Source: Bordetella parapertussis (GTDB lineage: Bacteria; Pseudomonadota; Gammaproteobacteria; Burkholderiales; SG8-39). Taken from it: a stretch of 46,393 bases of DNA. The notes beneath the pieces are model-generated. The model was given only the letters and a program-made list of their open reading frames with translations, was not told the origin of the DNA and made no database searches. A program made the position numbers and the translations under genes. This document shows positions 6,869 through 15,352 of the stretch, in pieces. Within the stretch, counting starts at the first letter, position 1, and each line of letters begins with the position of its first letter. The stretch spans positions 1 through 46,393 of the forward strand of contig CAMAWC010000022.1 of assembly GCA_945861875.1 (NCBI GenBank), read 5' to 3'.

Positions 6869-8833
6869 TCATTTGTTGTTGTTCAGTGCGGCGAGTTGCT
6901 GGGTCAGGTAACTGCTCGTGCTGTTCATGCGCGCAACCAGCCTGTCCATGGCATTGAACTGGGCGCGGTAGGCTTTTTCAACCTCGACGAGATGGCGGTT
7001 CGTCGCATCGCGCCTGTTGCCAATCTGTTTGATGCTGCTGTTGATGCCATTCAAGCGGCTGGTGAGCGGACCGGTACTGCCGACAATCCCATCGAGCAGG
7101 CTGCTGATCTGGCCGGCATAGCCGCGTCCGAAAATAAACGTGCCGCGGCTGCCGGTGGCACCACCCAGCACCCGAAGATTTATATCCATGGCGCTGAGTG
7201 TCTGACCGCTTCCGGTGGCGCTGACGCCACCAATAGAACCGGCGACATCAATCCCGGCGGTACTGACTGCTGTGCCGAGCAGTCCGACAGCGGCGTTTCC
7301 GCCGTCGATTGTTACAGCAGAGGCCGAGCCGTAGCGGTTGGACGTGATGGTCAGCACGCCACCCGACTGGCTGGCCGTGACCGCACTGCCGGCCGCCGTC
7401 AGAGCACTGATGCCGTTGATGCGAGACTGCAACTCGGCGTTGAGCGAACTGGCGGTATAGACTCCGGCGCCAAGGGTGATGCTTGCCGCCTGTCCGTCGA
7501 TAGTCAACAGCAGTGTGTCATTGATGCCGGCGGTTATGGTCAACCCGGCGACGGCGCCACCGACCGCTGACCCACGGGTCGCCAGAGCCGTCACCTGGAC
7601 ATCGTAGCTGCCAGGTGTAACGTTGCTGCCGGCCGAAGTGTATTTGACCAGGCTGTCGTTTGGTTTGCCGACCGCCGCGAACAGCGCGGACAGGTCCTTG
7701 GTCGGATCATCGAGTACTTTTTGCAGCTTGGCGGAATCGAGTTTCAGTGTGCCGTCGGCCTGAAAGCTGATGCCCGCGTCAGAAAGGGTGGCGATGCCGC
7801 CGGCGGCCGGCGAGAGCGGCGTATTGACCAGGCTGCGCAACTGGTTCTGGATTGAGCGCAGCGTCGCATCACCTTGCAGCACGGCGCCTCTTTGCGCCTG
7901 CGCATCGTAGGCGCCCAGGCTCTTGAGTCCGGCGCTCACACCGTTCCAGGCATCCACGAATTTTGTTGTTGCATTGATCGCGGCGGATTTGTCACGCGTC
8001 ACGGTCAAGGTGGTTGCGCTACCGTTATTGGTCTTGGCCAGAGTCAAGGTTACGCCTTGCACGGCATCGGTCACGGTGTTGGTGGGCTTGCTGACCGAAA
8101 TGCCATCGACTACTACCAGAGAATTTTGTGCCGCAACGGTCTGCGTCATGTTGACGGTGCCGCCAGTGGCAGCGTCGTAGGCGAGACGCGACAGACCCAG
8201 CGCGTCGGTATTGAGACCATCCTCATCGGCCACGCTTATCTTGAGGGCGTTGGCCGTCCCGGCGTCGTTGGAAGCGAGAACCAGCCGGTAGTTGCTGCCG
8301 TCGTTGACGAGGCTGGCGCTGATCCCGACATTGGCTGCATTGATGGCATCGCGGACCCCGGCCAGCGAGCTTGAACCGGCTGCGATGTCGATCGTTTGTG
8401 CCGCTTTGTCCGGATTGGCGCTGAAACTGCCGCCCGAATAGGTGCCGAACTGGATGGTCAGCGTGCCGCTGCCGAGGTTGTCGGAGGTGTCGCTGAAAGT
8501 GGTCGATTTGAGCTTTTGAGCATATGCCAGCGCCTGCACTTCGACACTGTAGCTGCCTGCCTGGGCGGTACTGCCCGTGCTCGCCTGCGCAATGGTCGCA
8601 TCGGCGAGGCTGGCCCTGACGGCCTGATAGGCGCTGCTGGAGTTCAACGCATTCATGGTGGTCTGCAATTGCGCCAGCGCGCCCTTGATGCTGCCGTAGG
8701 CTGACAGTTTGGCCTGATAGCCCGCTTCTTTCACATTGAGCGTCTGCAAGGGCTGGCTTTCGACCGCCATCAACTTGGACACAAGACCGTTTACATCGAT
8801 ACCGGAGCCCAATCCGGGTGCGGATATGGCCAT
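6869..8833 (-). CDS. fliD: FliD, filament cap protein (HAP2)
   Basis: FliD caps the filament tip and folds incoming flagellin. The 654-residue product has the N-terminal FliD domain (MAISAPGLGSGIDVNGLVSK start), a long Ala/Gly/Ser/Thr-rich central region with at least one flagellin_IN-like repeat (about 410-510), and a C-terminal coiled coil (SYLTQQLAALNNNK end). It is about 190 residues longer than the E. coli protein because of the central region, which is variable in this family. It lies one base after flaG. Confidence 0.95.
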   Translation of the reverse strand: MAISAPGLGSGIDVNGLVSKLMAVESQPLQTLNVKEAGYQAKLSAYGSIKGALAQLQTTMNALNSSSAYQAVRASLADATIAQASTGSTAQAGSYSVEVQALAYAQKLKSTTFSDTSDNLGSGTLTIQFGTYSGGSFSANPDKAAQTIDIAAGSSSLAGVRDAINAANVGISASLVNDGSNYRLVLASNDAGTANALKISVADEDGLNTDALGLSRLAYDAATGGTVNMTQTVAAQNSLVVVDGISVSKPTNTVTDAVQGVTLTLAKTNNGSATTLTVTRDKSAAINATTKFVDAWNGVSAGLKSLGAYDAQAQRGAVLQGDATLRSIQNQLRSLVNTPLSPAAGGIATLSDAGISFQADGTLKLDSAKLQKVLDDPTKDLSALFAAVGKPNDSLVKYTSAGSNVTPGSYDVQVTALATRGSAVGGAVAGLTITAGINDTLLLTIDGQAASITLGAGVYTASSLNAELQSRINGISALTAAGSAVTASQSGGVLTITSNRYGSASAVTIDGGNAAVGLLGTAVSTAGIDVAGSIGGVSATGSGQTLSAMDINLRVLGGATGSRGTFIFGRGYAGQISSLLDGIVGSTGPLTSRLNGINSSIKQIGNRRDATNRHLVEVEKAYRAQFNAMDRLVARMNSTSSYLTQQLAALNNNK

Positions 8834-8834
8834 A

Positions 8835-9179
8835 TCAGGCCTGTTCGTTCAGAAGCAGTCCGCTCATCCGGCTGATGGCGCGCGCGATGGCAAGCGTCTC
8901 CTCGCTGGGCATCTGGCGAATGACTTCATGGGTGGATGCATCGACCACGCGCACTACAGTCTTGCCGGTCGATTCGTCGATATTGAACTGTACGCTGCGA
9001 TCAGTGTCGCGCAGGTAACGATTGATGTTCATGACCGCATTGTGCATATCAGCGGCGGTTTCAAATGAGGGAGCTGCAACTGGCGCCGTCTTCGCGTCTG
9101 GTGCAGACCGGGCAGGCGCAGTCACCTGGATCGGGGCCTTCGCCGCTATCGCTGTCTGGGCTACCGTGTCGATCCGCAT
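8835..9179 (-). CDS. flaG: FlaG family protein
   Basis: FlaG proteins affect filament length and are usually encoded beside fliD. The 114-residue product has the conserved C-terminal part VQFNIDESTGKTVVRVVD followed by TxEVIRQMPSEE-like residues and a short LLLNEQA end. I chose the ATG at 9179 (MRIDTVAQ) because AGAGAGG precedes it by about six bases; an ATG at 9203 would add eight residues (MNEKERSI) that include this ribosome binding site. It heads the flaG-fliD-fliS-fliT operon. Confidence 0.9.
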   Translation of the reverse strand: MRIDTVAQTAIAAKAPIQVTAPARSAPDAKTAPVAAPSFETAADMHNAVMNINRYLRDTDRSVQFNIDESTGKTVVRVVDASTHEVIRQMPSEETLAIARAISRMSGLLLNEQA

Positions 9180-9216
9180 GATGGACCTCTCTTTTTCATT
9201 CAAACTTGCTCAGGCG

Positions 9217-9277
9217 CCGTGGTGGTCCGGCCAGACCAACCACGCGGAGGAGGGGGCCCGTGGTGGATCCGGCCGGA
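9217..9277. repeat. Imperfect direct repeat between flaG and fliC
   Basis: Two copies of CCGTGGTGG(A)TCCGGCCRGA lie at 9217-9235 and 9258-9277, 41 bp apart; the second has one extra A. The second contains the perfect palindrome TCCGGCCGGA. The repeat lies upstream of flaG and downstream of the fliC terminator, where a flaG promoter or operator would be expected, but I recognise no known binding site. Confidence 0.6.
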
Positions 9278-9308
9278 CACGGCGTACTACATAAACTGCT
9301 ACTGCTGC

Positions 9309-9336
9309 AAAAACATGGTTACTGCACAAGTACCAT
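9309..9336 (-). terminator. Rho-independent terminator of fliC
   Basis: Reading the minus strand just past the fliC stop codon, the stem ATGGTACT / AGT(A)ACCAT (8 bp with one bulged base, 5-nt loop) is followed by GTTTTTG. The position, 10 bp downstream of the stop, and the T-run fit an intrinsic terminator that would separate fliC from flaG-fliD. Confidence 0.65.
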
Positions 9337-9346
9337 ACTGCTACTC

Positions 9347-10831
9347 TTACCCGCGCAACAGCGACAACACGGTATTGGGCAGGGCGTTGGCCTGCGCCAG
9401 CATGGCGGTACCGACCTGCTGCAGGATCTGACCGCGGGTCAGGTTGGCAGTTTCGACCGCGAAGTCTGCATCCTGAATGCGCGAACGTGATGCGCTCAGG
9501 TTCTCCATGGTGGTTTCCATGGAGGTAACCGCCGAGGTGAAGCGGTTTTGATAAGCACCCAGGTCGCCTCGTGAGGAGTCGATTTGAGCGAGCGCTGCAT
9601 CAATCACGGCAATGGCGGATTGGGCATTTGAGGCGCTGGTGAGGCTGATGCTGGCCAGGGACGAAAACTGGCTGGTCTGGCCGGCGCTGGTGAAAACATC
9701 CGTATTGGCGCCTGCCGCTGTAATCGCCCCTTTGGTGCTCGAAAGCGAAACCGTGCCGGTTTTGATGGACGAATCGGTGGAACCCTCGGTCAGCGTGACG
9801 CCCGAGAAGGTGGCGGTCTGGTTGCCCGCACCCGTGCTGGAGAAGTTCAGGACGCTAATGTCGCGACCGTCGCTGCTTGTCAGAGTCAGGCCGGCCTTGG
9901 ACGAGGAGCTGGTAAAGGTTGCGGTAATGCCAGTGCTGCCCGCGGCGCCGTTGATTGCGCTCATCAGGTTGGTGAGGTCGGTCGGATCGGCGATTACCGC
10001 CGAGATCGAGCTGCCGCCGGTCAGCGCGGTGCCACCGATGAGGTTGAACGTCACCGTGCCGGCCAGTGAAAGTGCGCTCAAGGTGGCGGAGTTGGTGGCG
10101 GTGGCCGTAACGCCGACGCTGGCTGCATTGGAATTGATGGCGGCGGCGATGTTTTTGGCATCATCGAGGGCGGTATAGCCGAATGTCGCGGTGGTGCCGC
10201 CATTGACTGTGTTGAGCGTCAGGCCGGCTTCGACGGCGACAAGGTTGCCGCCGGTAAGATCGGTTGCCGCCGCCTTGGTGCCGCTCAGCAGGGTTCCAGC
10301 CAGGTCCATGACATTGCTGCCCAGTCCAGTGGCGCGTGAATCTGCGATTGAAGTGATGGAAATCGTCTGGTTGGCATTGGCGCCGACCTGAAAGGCTTTG
10401 CTGGTAAAGCTGCCGTCCAACAGGGTAATGCCGTTGAACGAGGTCTGGCTGGAAACGCGTGTAATTTCACCCGTCACTTGGGCCGCTTCCGCATCCAGGG
10501 AGGCGCGATCGCTGGCGCTGTTGGTGGCGTTCGACGACTGGATGGCCAGTTCGCGAAGGCGCTGCAGGTTGTTGCCGATCTCAGCGAGCGCACCCTCAGC
10601 CGTCTGCGCAAGGGAGACGCCGTCATTGGCATTGCGCGCAGCCTGGTTGAGGCCGCGAATCTGCGAGGTCATCCGGTCCGAAATGGCGAGTCCGGCGGCG
10701 TCGTCCTTGGCGCTGTTGATGCGCAGGCCAGAGGACAGGCGCTGGAGAGAGGTTGCCAGCGAACTTTGTGACATGCCAAGGTTGCGCTGTGCATTCAGTG
10801 ATGCGACGTTGGTGTTGATGGTTGATGCCAT
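9347..10831 (-). CDS. fliC: FliC, flagellin
   Basis: This is the major filament subunit. The 494-residue product has both conserved ends: N-terminal D0/D1 (MASTINTNVASLNAQRNLG, then LSSGLRINSAKDDAAGLAIS) and C-terminal D1/D0 ending AMLAQANALPNTVLSLLRG. The central 180-410 region is rich in Ala, Thr, Ser and Gly with flagellin_IN-like segments, and should be surface exposed. AAAGGAAAGGAAA precedes the ATG. Only one flagellin gene is present in the window. It is transcribed alone, from the sigma-28 site at 10925-10952 to the terminator at 9309-9336. Confidence 0.98.
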   Translation of the reverse strand: MASTINTNVASLNAQRNLGMSQSSLATSLQRLSSGLRINSAKDDAAGLAISDRMTSQIRGLNQAARNANDGVSLAQTAEGALAEIGNNLQRLRELAIQSSNATNSASDRASLDAEAAQVTGEITRVSSQTSFNGITLLDGSFTSKAFQVGANANQTISITSIADSRATGLGSNVMDLAGTLLSGTKAAATDLTGGNLVAVEAGLTLNTVNGGTTATFGYTALDDAKNIAAAINSNAASVGVTATATNSATLSALSLAGTVTFNLIGGTALTGGSSISAVIADPTDLTNLMSAINGAAGSTGITATFTSSSSKAGLTLTSSDGRDISVLNFSSTGAGNQTATFSGVTLTEGSTDSSIKTGTVSLSSTKGAITAAGANTDVFTSAGQTSQFSSLASISLTSASNAQSAIAVIDAALAQIDSSRGDLGAYQNRFTSAVTSMETTMENLSASRSRIQDADFAVETANLTRGQILQQVGTAMLAQANALPNTVLSLLRG

Positions 10832-11335
10832 GGTATTTCCTTTCCTTTAGTGGTTACGGCGAATCCGGCATATCCGCCGGTTACGAAGGTTGGCAATTTC
10901 CGTGCGCAACCACCGTTGGAAGGGTTATCGGGCTGGGATTGAGAAAACTTTAGTGTTCCGCCTGTCGTGAGTGGCCGGCGGCGTGGTGCTTGCCTCGCCG
11001 GCAAGCTGCTTTGCCGCCGTATCAACCATATGTGTGTTGCCGCCTGTATTGCCGCCGGCTTGAATTGAGCTTCACCTTAACGCGAACGCCGTGCCGCGGA
11101 CGCCGCGAGCAGCGCGGGAAAAGGCGTTCTATTCAATCTGGCCGGAAAATATGCATGTAAGGCAGGGACTTGCAGCGACCAGTTCATGCAACGCTTCGGG
11201 CGGTGTCAGGCGGTTTCCTACATGAGCGCGGGGATGAAATGAAACACGATCTCGGGCCTAAATCGGATTCAAGTTTGTGCCGACAGGGACGAGTATTGCG
11301 CCATGCCATCGTTCAACCAAAAAGAGGAGCGCACC
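10832..11335. promoter_or_regulatory. Divergent fliC / flhDC intergenic region
   Basis: About 500 bp without a supported gene. It contains the fliC leader and sigma-28 promoter, a long hairpin (10977-11018; inner stem GCTTGCC / GGCAAGC and outer GGCGGC / GCCGCC), and then about 300 bp upstream of flhD. The flhDC master operon usually has a long, heavily regulated upstream region, so this stretch is a reasonable site for its promoter and operators, but I cannot assign individual sites. Confidence 0.6.
10925..10952 (-). promoter_or_regulatory. Sigma-28 (FliA) promoter of fliC
   Basis: On the minus strand the -35 element TAAAGTTT (10952-10945) matches the FliA consensus 8/8. CCCGATAA (10932-10925) matches the -10 GCCGATAA 7/8. 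The spacer is 12 nt instead of the usual 11. The 5' leader to the fliC ATG would be about 85 nt. Confidence 0.85.
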
Positions 11336-11668
11336 ATGAACCCGAAACAGATACTTGCCGAAATCCGCGAAGCCAATTTGAGCTACCTGCTGCTGGCGCA
11401 AAACATGATCCGCAGCGATCGCGAGCAGGCGCTGTACCGCCTTGGGCTGTCCGAGGAGGTGGCCGAAATGGTCGCAGGGCTCAGTACCGCGCAAATACTG
11501 AAAATTGCCGCCTCCAACATGCTGATGTGCCGTTTCCGTTTCGATGACCAGCTGGTGTGGAGCCTGCTGGGCGGCCAGGGCCGTGAAAAAGCCGGCAACA
11601 TCGCCGGTGTGCATGCGGCGATCCTGATCGCCGGTCGCGTCGGTAACGAATCCGTCGCGACGGCCTAG
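11336..11668 (+). CDS. flhD: FlhD, flagellar master regulator subunit
   Basis: FlhD pairs with FlhC as FlhD4C2 to activate class II flagellar promoters with sigma-70. The 110-residue product has the family pattern: MNPKQILAEIREANLSYLLL, AQNMIRSDREQALYRLGLSE, then a helix-turn-helix-like LSTAQILKIAASNMLMCRFR. I chose the ATG at 11336 because AGAGGAG sits six bases upstream; an ATG at 11303 would add eleven residues that include this site. flhC starts 3 bp after the stop. Confidence 0.95.
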   Translation: MNPKQILAEIREANLSYLLLAQNMIRSDREQALYRLGLSEEVAEMVAGLSTAQILKIAASNMLMCRFRFDDQLVWSLLGGQGREKAGNIAGVHAAILIAGRVGNESVATA

Positions 11669-11671
11669 ATC

Positions 11672-12229
11672 ATGGCCAAGCGCAGCAGGAGCATCGTCGA
11701 TGAGGAGCGTGAAATTCATCGCGCGATAGAGTTGATAAAGCTGGGGGCGCGGCTGCAGGTACTCGAGACCGAGGTGCACCTCTCGCGCGAGCGGCTGCTG
11801 CGCCTGTACAAGGAGGTCCTGGGAAAATCCCCGCCCAAGGGCATGCTGCCATTTTCCACCGACTGGTTTATGACATGGCAGCCCAATATCCACGCGTCCC
11901 TGTTCATGGGGATTTACCAGTACCTTGACAAGTCCAGTGCCTTGGATGAAATAGACGTCATCACCAAGGCCTACCAACTCTACCTGGAGCAGGCCGGTTC
12001 GTGCGGCATCGAGGTGGTGTTGTCGTTGACCCGCGCCTGGCGCCTGGTGAAGTTCTTTGACGCCGGAATGCTCACCACCACCGCCTGCCATCAGTGCGCC
12101 GGACATTTCGTCGTGCACACTTATGATCTTACCGACCAGTACGTATGCGGCCTCTGCCATATGCCCTCGCGCGCCGGAAAGACCGCGGCGTCGCGTGCCC
12201 GGGCATCAACGCCGACGCTCGCCGCCTAG
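11672..12229 (+). CDS. flhC: FlhC, flagellar master regulator subunit
   Basis: FlhC supplies DNA recognition within the FlhDC complex and binds zinc through four cysteines. The 185-residue product carries these at C139, C142, C159 and C162 (CHQC and CGLC). The conserved N-terminal helices (EIHRAIELIKLGARLQVLE) and LPFSTDWFMTWQPNIHASLF are intact. It is the second gene of the flhDC operon, and a strong terminator lies about 40 bp after the stop. Confidence 0.96.
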   Translation: MAKRSRSIVDEEREIHRAIELIKLGARLQVLETEVHLSRERLLRLYKEVLGKSPPKGMLPFSTDWFMTWQPNIHASLFMGIYQYLDKSSALDEIDVITKAYQLYLEQAGSCGIEVVLSLTRAWRLVKFFDAGMLTTTACHQCAGHFVVHTYDLTDQYVCGLCHMPSRAGKTAASRARASTPTLAA

Positions 12230-12270
12230 GCCGGGTCGAAACCGCAAGCCATCGCCCTAACTCCCCCTTG

Positions 12271-12316
12271 CGCCCGCTGCTGCGGCCCCCGGTCGCACAG
12301 ACGGGCGTTTTTTTTT
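12271..12316 (+). terminator. Rho-independent terminator after flhC
   Basis: The stem CGCCCG (12271-12276) / CGGGCG, with an internal GC-rich sub-hairpin, is followed by nine T residues at 12308-12316. It lies 42 bp downstream of flhC and should isolate flhDC from motAB. Confidence 0.8.
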
Positions 12317-12421
12317 GGAGGGGCGGCCGGCAGCCGAATAGCGGCGTATTTGGGCGCTTGTTCGCGCGCTGTTCCGGGCGGGGCGACTGCTAGTCTTTGC
12401 GGCAGCAGCGGTGCAAGCGGT

Positions 12422-12448
12422 TCAAGTTCCGGCCGAAAATGCCGACAA
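12422..12448 (+). promoter_or_regulatory. Sigma-28 (FliA) promoter of motAB-che operon
   Basis: TCAAGTTC (12422-12429, 6/8 match to TAAAGTTT), an exact 11-nt spacer, and GCCGACAA (12441-12448, 7/8 match to GCCGATAA). It lies about 110 bp upstream of motA and downstream of the flhC terminator. This makes motA the first gene of a class III operon, in line with the E. coli mocha operon. Confidence 0.85.
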
Positions 12449-12557
12449 CCAAGCTGACCAGCGCGAATATGCCGGTGCACATTTTCGCGGCAAGCGCGGA
12501 ATGGGCCAGCGAGGGCGGGCGTAACTAGCGGTAGTTGAGCGAAAGTGAAAGCAATAG

Positions 12558-13418
12558 ATGCTCGTCATTGTCGGCTACATCATAGTGATTGCTTCGGTGC
12601 TGGGTGGGTTCGCGCTGGCCGGCGGCCATATCGCCGCGCTGATGCAGCCGCTCGAATTCCTGATGATCGGCGGTGCGGCCGCCGGCGCCTTCCTGGTCGG
12701 CAATTCGATGAAGGTGGTGAAGGCGACGTTCAAGGTGCTGCCCACGCTTTTGAAAGGATCGCGTTACGACAAGGAGTTGTATCTGGAGTTGATGTCCCTG
12801 CTCTACGAGATTTTGAACAAAGTACGCAAGGAGGGGCTGATGTCGATCGAGCGAGATGTCGAATCACCGGCTGAAAGCGTGGTGTTCGGGAAATACCCGA
12901 AGATTTCCGGCGATCACCACCTGATCGAATTCATCACCGACTATCTGCGGCTGATGGTCAGCGGAAACCTCAACCCGATGGAGATCGAGAATCTGATGGA
13001 CAACGAAATCGATACCCATCACCACGAGGGCGGGGTGCCCGTCAGCGTGATTGCAAAAGTCGGCGACGGCCTGCCGGCATTTGGCATCGTCGCCGCGGTG
13101 ATGGGGGTGGTGCACACCATGGCCTCGGTCGGGCTGCCGCCGCAGGAACTGGGCTTGCTCATCGCCCATGCGCTGGTCGGGACGTTTCTTGGCATTCTGC
13201 TGGCCTACGGCTTTGTCGGCCCGCTGGCCGGCCTGCTCGAACAAAAGCTCGACGAGTCGAGCAAGATGCTGCAATGCGTAAAGGTGACGCTGCTGGCCAG
13301 CCTGAACGGTTACGCGCCGGCGCTCGCGGTTGAGTTTGGCCGCAAGGTCTTGTACTCGACCGAACGCCCCAGCTTCGCCGAACTCGAAACACACGTCAAA
13401 CAGGGCGCCAAGCGCTGA
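12558..13418 (+). CDS. motA: MotA, flagellar stator proton-channel subunit
   Basis: MotA and MotB form the stator that turns ion flow into torque. The 286-residue product starts MLVIVGYIIVIASVLGGFAL, has four membrane segments, and in the cytoplasmic loop shows R90 and E98, the charged residues that act on FliG in E. coli with the same numbering. The second pair of membrane segments lies at about 170-225. Sequence features favour proton use, but ion choice is not certain from sequence. It is followed by motB after 10 bp. Confidence 0.97.
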   Translation: MLVIVGYIIVIASVLGGFALAGGHIAALMQPLEFLMIGGAAAGAFLVGNSMKVVKATFKVLPTLLKGSRYDKELYLELMSLLYEILNKVRKEGLMSIERDVESPAESVVFGKYPKISGDHHLIEFITDYLRLMVSGNLNPMEIENLMDNEIDTHHHEGGVPVSVIAKVGDGLPAFGIVAAVMGVVHTMASVGLPPQELGLLIAHALVGTFLGILLAYGFVGPLAGLLEQKLDESSKMLQCVKVTLLASLNGYAPALAVEFGRKVLYSTERPSFAELETHVKQGAKR

Positions 13419-13428
13419 CGGCCCGGAT

Positions 13429-14391
13429 ATGAGCAAAGACGACGCCCGGCCGATCATAATCAAGCGTATCAAGAAGGCCGGCCATGCCGGCCATCATGGC
13501 GGCGCCTGGAAGATAGCCTATGCCGATTTTGTAACGGCGATGATGGCGTTTTTCCTGCTGATGTGGCTGCTCGGGTCGACCAGCCAGGGCGACCTGAAGG
13601 GTATTTCGGATTACTTCAATACGCCGCTCAAAGTCGCCCTGGCCGGGGGCTCGGGCTCCGGGGACAGTTCCAGCGTGCTGCGCGGTGGCGGCAAGGACCT
13701 CAGCCGCTCCAATGGCCAGGTGAAAAATGGCGACACGCTGCCGACGCGAAAGACCATCAACTTCCAGGCGGCCAAGGCCGAGGTGGCGCGCCATGAGGCG
13801 GTCAAGCTCGGAACGCTCAAGGACAGGCTCGCCGGAGCGCTGAGCGACAACCCGAAACTGGCGGCATACCGTGACCAGATTCGACTGGACATCACCAGCG
13901 AGGGGCTGCTCATCCAGATCGTCGACGAGCAGAACCGCCCGATGTTTGACACCGGACGGGCTGCGTTGAAAGACCACACGCGTGAGATATTGCGCGAGAT
14001 CGGCAGGCTGTTGAACGAAGTGCAGAACAAGATCAGCCTGTCCGGCCATACCGACGCGACGCCATATGCCAGCGGCGAAAAGTTCTACAGCAACTGGGAG
14101 TTGTCGGCCGACCGGGCCAACGCCTCGCGCCGCGAACTGGTGGCCGCCGGCATGGATGACGCGAAGATCATGCGCGTGGTCGGCCTAGCCGCCTCGGTGC
14201 CGTTTCAGCGTGACGATCCGCTGCACCCGACCAACCGGCGCATCAGCATCCTGGTCATGAACAAGCAGACGGAGGAGCAGGTGAGTTCGGGCGGCATCAA
14301 CCGGGCGCCTGGCGATACCGGAGACGGACGTGCAGTCGAATCTGGCGGACCGGGAACGGCATCCGCCGTTCCGGCTGCAAGCGGGAAGTAA
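13429..14391 (+). CDS. motB: MotB, peptidoglycan-anchored stator subunit
   Basis: MotB holds the stator to peptidoglycan and carries the proton-binding aspartate. The 320-residue product has one membrane segment with YADFVTAMMAFFLLMWLL, where D33 is the ion-binding residue, followed by a plug region and a C-terminal OmpA-like domain (SGHTDATPYASGEKFYSNWE, LSADRANASRREL). I chose the ATG at 13429; the frame is open to 13330 within motA but lacks family similarity there. The last 40 residues are Gly/Pro/Ala rich. Confidence 0.96.
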   Translation: MSKDDARPIIIKRIKKAGHAGHHGGAWKIAYADFVTAMMAFFLLMWLLGSTSQGDLKGISDYFNTPLKVALAGGSGSGDSSSVLRGGGKDLSRSNGQVKNGDTLPTRKTINFQAAKAEVARHEAVKLGTLKDRLAGALSDNPKLAAYRDQIRLDITSEGLLIQIVDEQNRPMFDTGRAALKDHTREILREIGRLLNEVQNKISLSGHTDATPYASGEKFYSNWELSADRANASRRELVAAGMDDAKIMRVVGLAASVPFQRDDPLHPTNRRISILVMNKQTEEQVSSGGINRAPGDTGDGRAVESGGPGTASAVPAASGK

Positions 14392-14404
14392 CGAGGAGCG
14401 GGAC

Positions 14405-15352
14405 ATGGGCGCAAACGATTCGACACTGATGAGCCTGATCGATGACAAGACGCGTCTTGCCGGATCAAACAAAATGGAATTGCTGCTTTTTGGCATGGGC
14501 GAAACGGAGATCTTCGGCATCAATGTCTTCAAGGTGCGCGAGGTTTGTGAGATCCGCGCCATTACGGCCACCCCGAACATGCCCTCGACGGTTGAGGGCA
14601 TCGTCAGCCTGCGCGGCAGCATCATCCCGGTGATAAACCTCGCCGCGTGCGTGGGCATGCCGCGCCACAAGGAGGGCGGCAAGCTGATCATCACCGAGTT
14701 CTCCAGCAATACCCAGGCGTTCCTGGTGAAAAACGTCGACAGGATCATTCGCGTCGACTGGCAGCAGGTGCGCGCACCGCAGGCCGCGCTGGCGGCCGGA
14801 GGCCACGGCCTTGTCACCGCCATTACCGAATTGTCCGACGGCAAGCTCGTTTCCATCCTGGACGTCGAGCAGATCCTGTCCGACGTGATGGGAGAGGTGA
14901 ACCCGGGAAAGCTTGATGCCGTGCCGGTGGACAACGTGCGGCCGGTCTTTTTTGCCGACGATTCGGCGCTCGCGCGCAAGAAGATTGTGCAGGTCCTCGA
15001 CCAGATGGGATTGCCGCACCAGCAGGCGCACAACGGACGGGAGGCCTGGGAGCGCCTGCAGGCCCTCGCGGCGCAGGCGGAGCAGGACGGCGAACCGTTG
15101 CGGCGCCGGCTGGGCCTGGTGCTGGTCGATGCCGAAATGCCCGAAATGGACGGCTACGTGCTCACCCGCCACATCAAGGCCGACCGGCGATTTGAGGGCA
15201 TTCCGGTAATGATGCATTCCTCGCTTTCATCGCTGGCCAACCGCAAGCTCGGGCAGCAGGTGGGCGTCGATGCCTATGTCGCAAAATTTCATTTTGATGA
15301 ACTGGCCGCCGCCATCACCGGCATGTTACGCAACAACAAGGAGGCAGCATGA
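14405..15352 (+). CDS. cheV: CheV, CheW-receiver hybrid adaptor
   Basis: CheV couples chemoreceptors to CheA through an N-terminal CheW domain (about 22-165) and has a C-terminal receiver domain that CheA can phosphorylate. The receiver shows the acid pair D185/D186, phospho-acceptor D242 in [11 protein letters not shown], and K294 in YVAK. The length of 315 residues is normal. The ATG at 14405 follows GAGGAG. The stop overlaps the start of cheY (ATGA). No separate cheW is present in this window, so CheV is the only free adaptor encoded here. Confidence 0.95.
   Translation: MGANDSTLMSLIDDKTRLAGSNKMELLLFGMGETEIFGINVFKVREVCEIRAITATPNMPSTVEGIVSLRGSIIPVINLAACVGMPRHKEGGKLIITEFSSNTQAFLVKNVDRIIRVDWQQVRAPQAALAAGGHGLVTAITELSDGKLVSILDVEQILSDVMGEVNPGKLDAVPVDNVRPVFFADDSALARKKIVQVLDQMGLPHQQAHNGREAWERLQALAAQAEQDGEPLRRRLGLVLVDAEMPEMDGYVLTRHIKADRRFEGIPVMMHSSLSSLANRKLGQQVGVDAYVAKFHFDELAAAITGMLRNNKEAA

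Noticed and set aside
9217-9277. CRISPR-like array
   Set aside because: Only two imperfect copies; no spacer series and no cas genes anywhere in the window.
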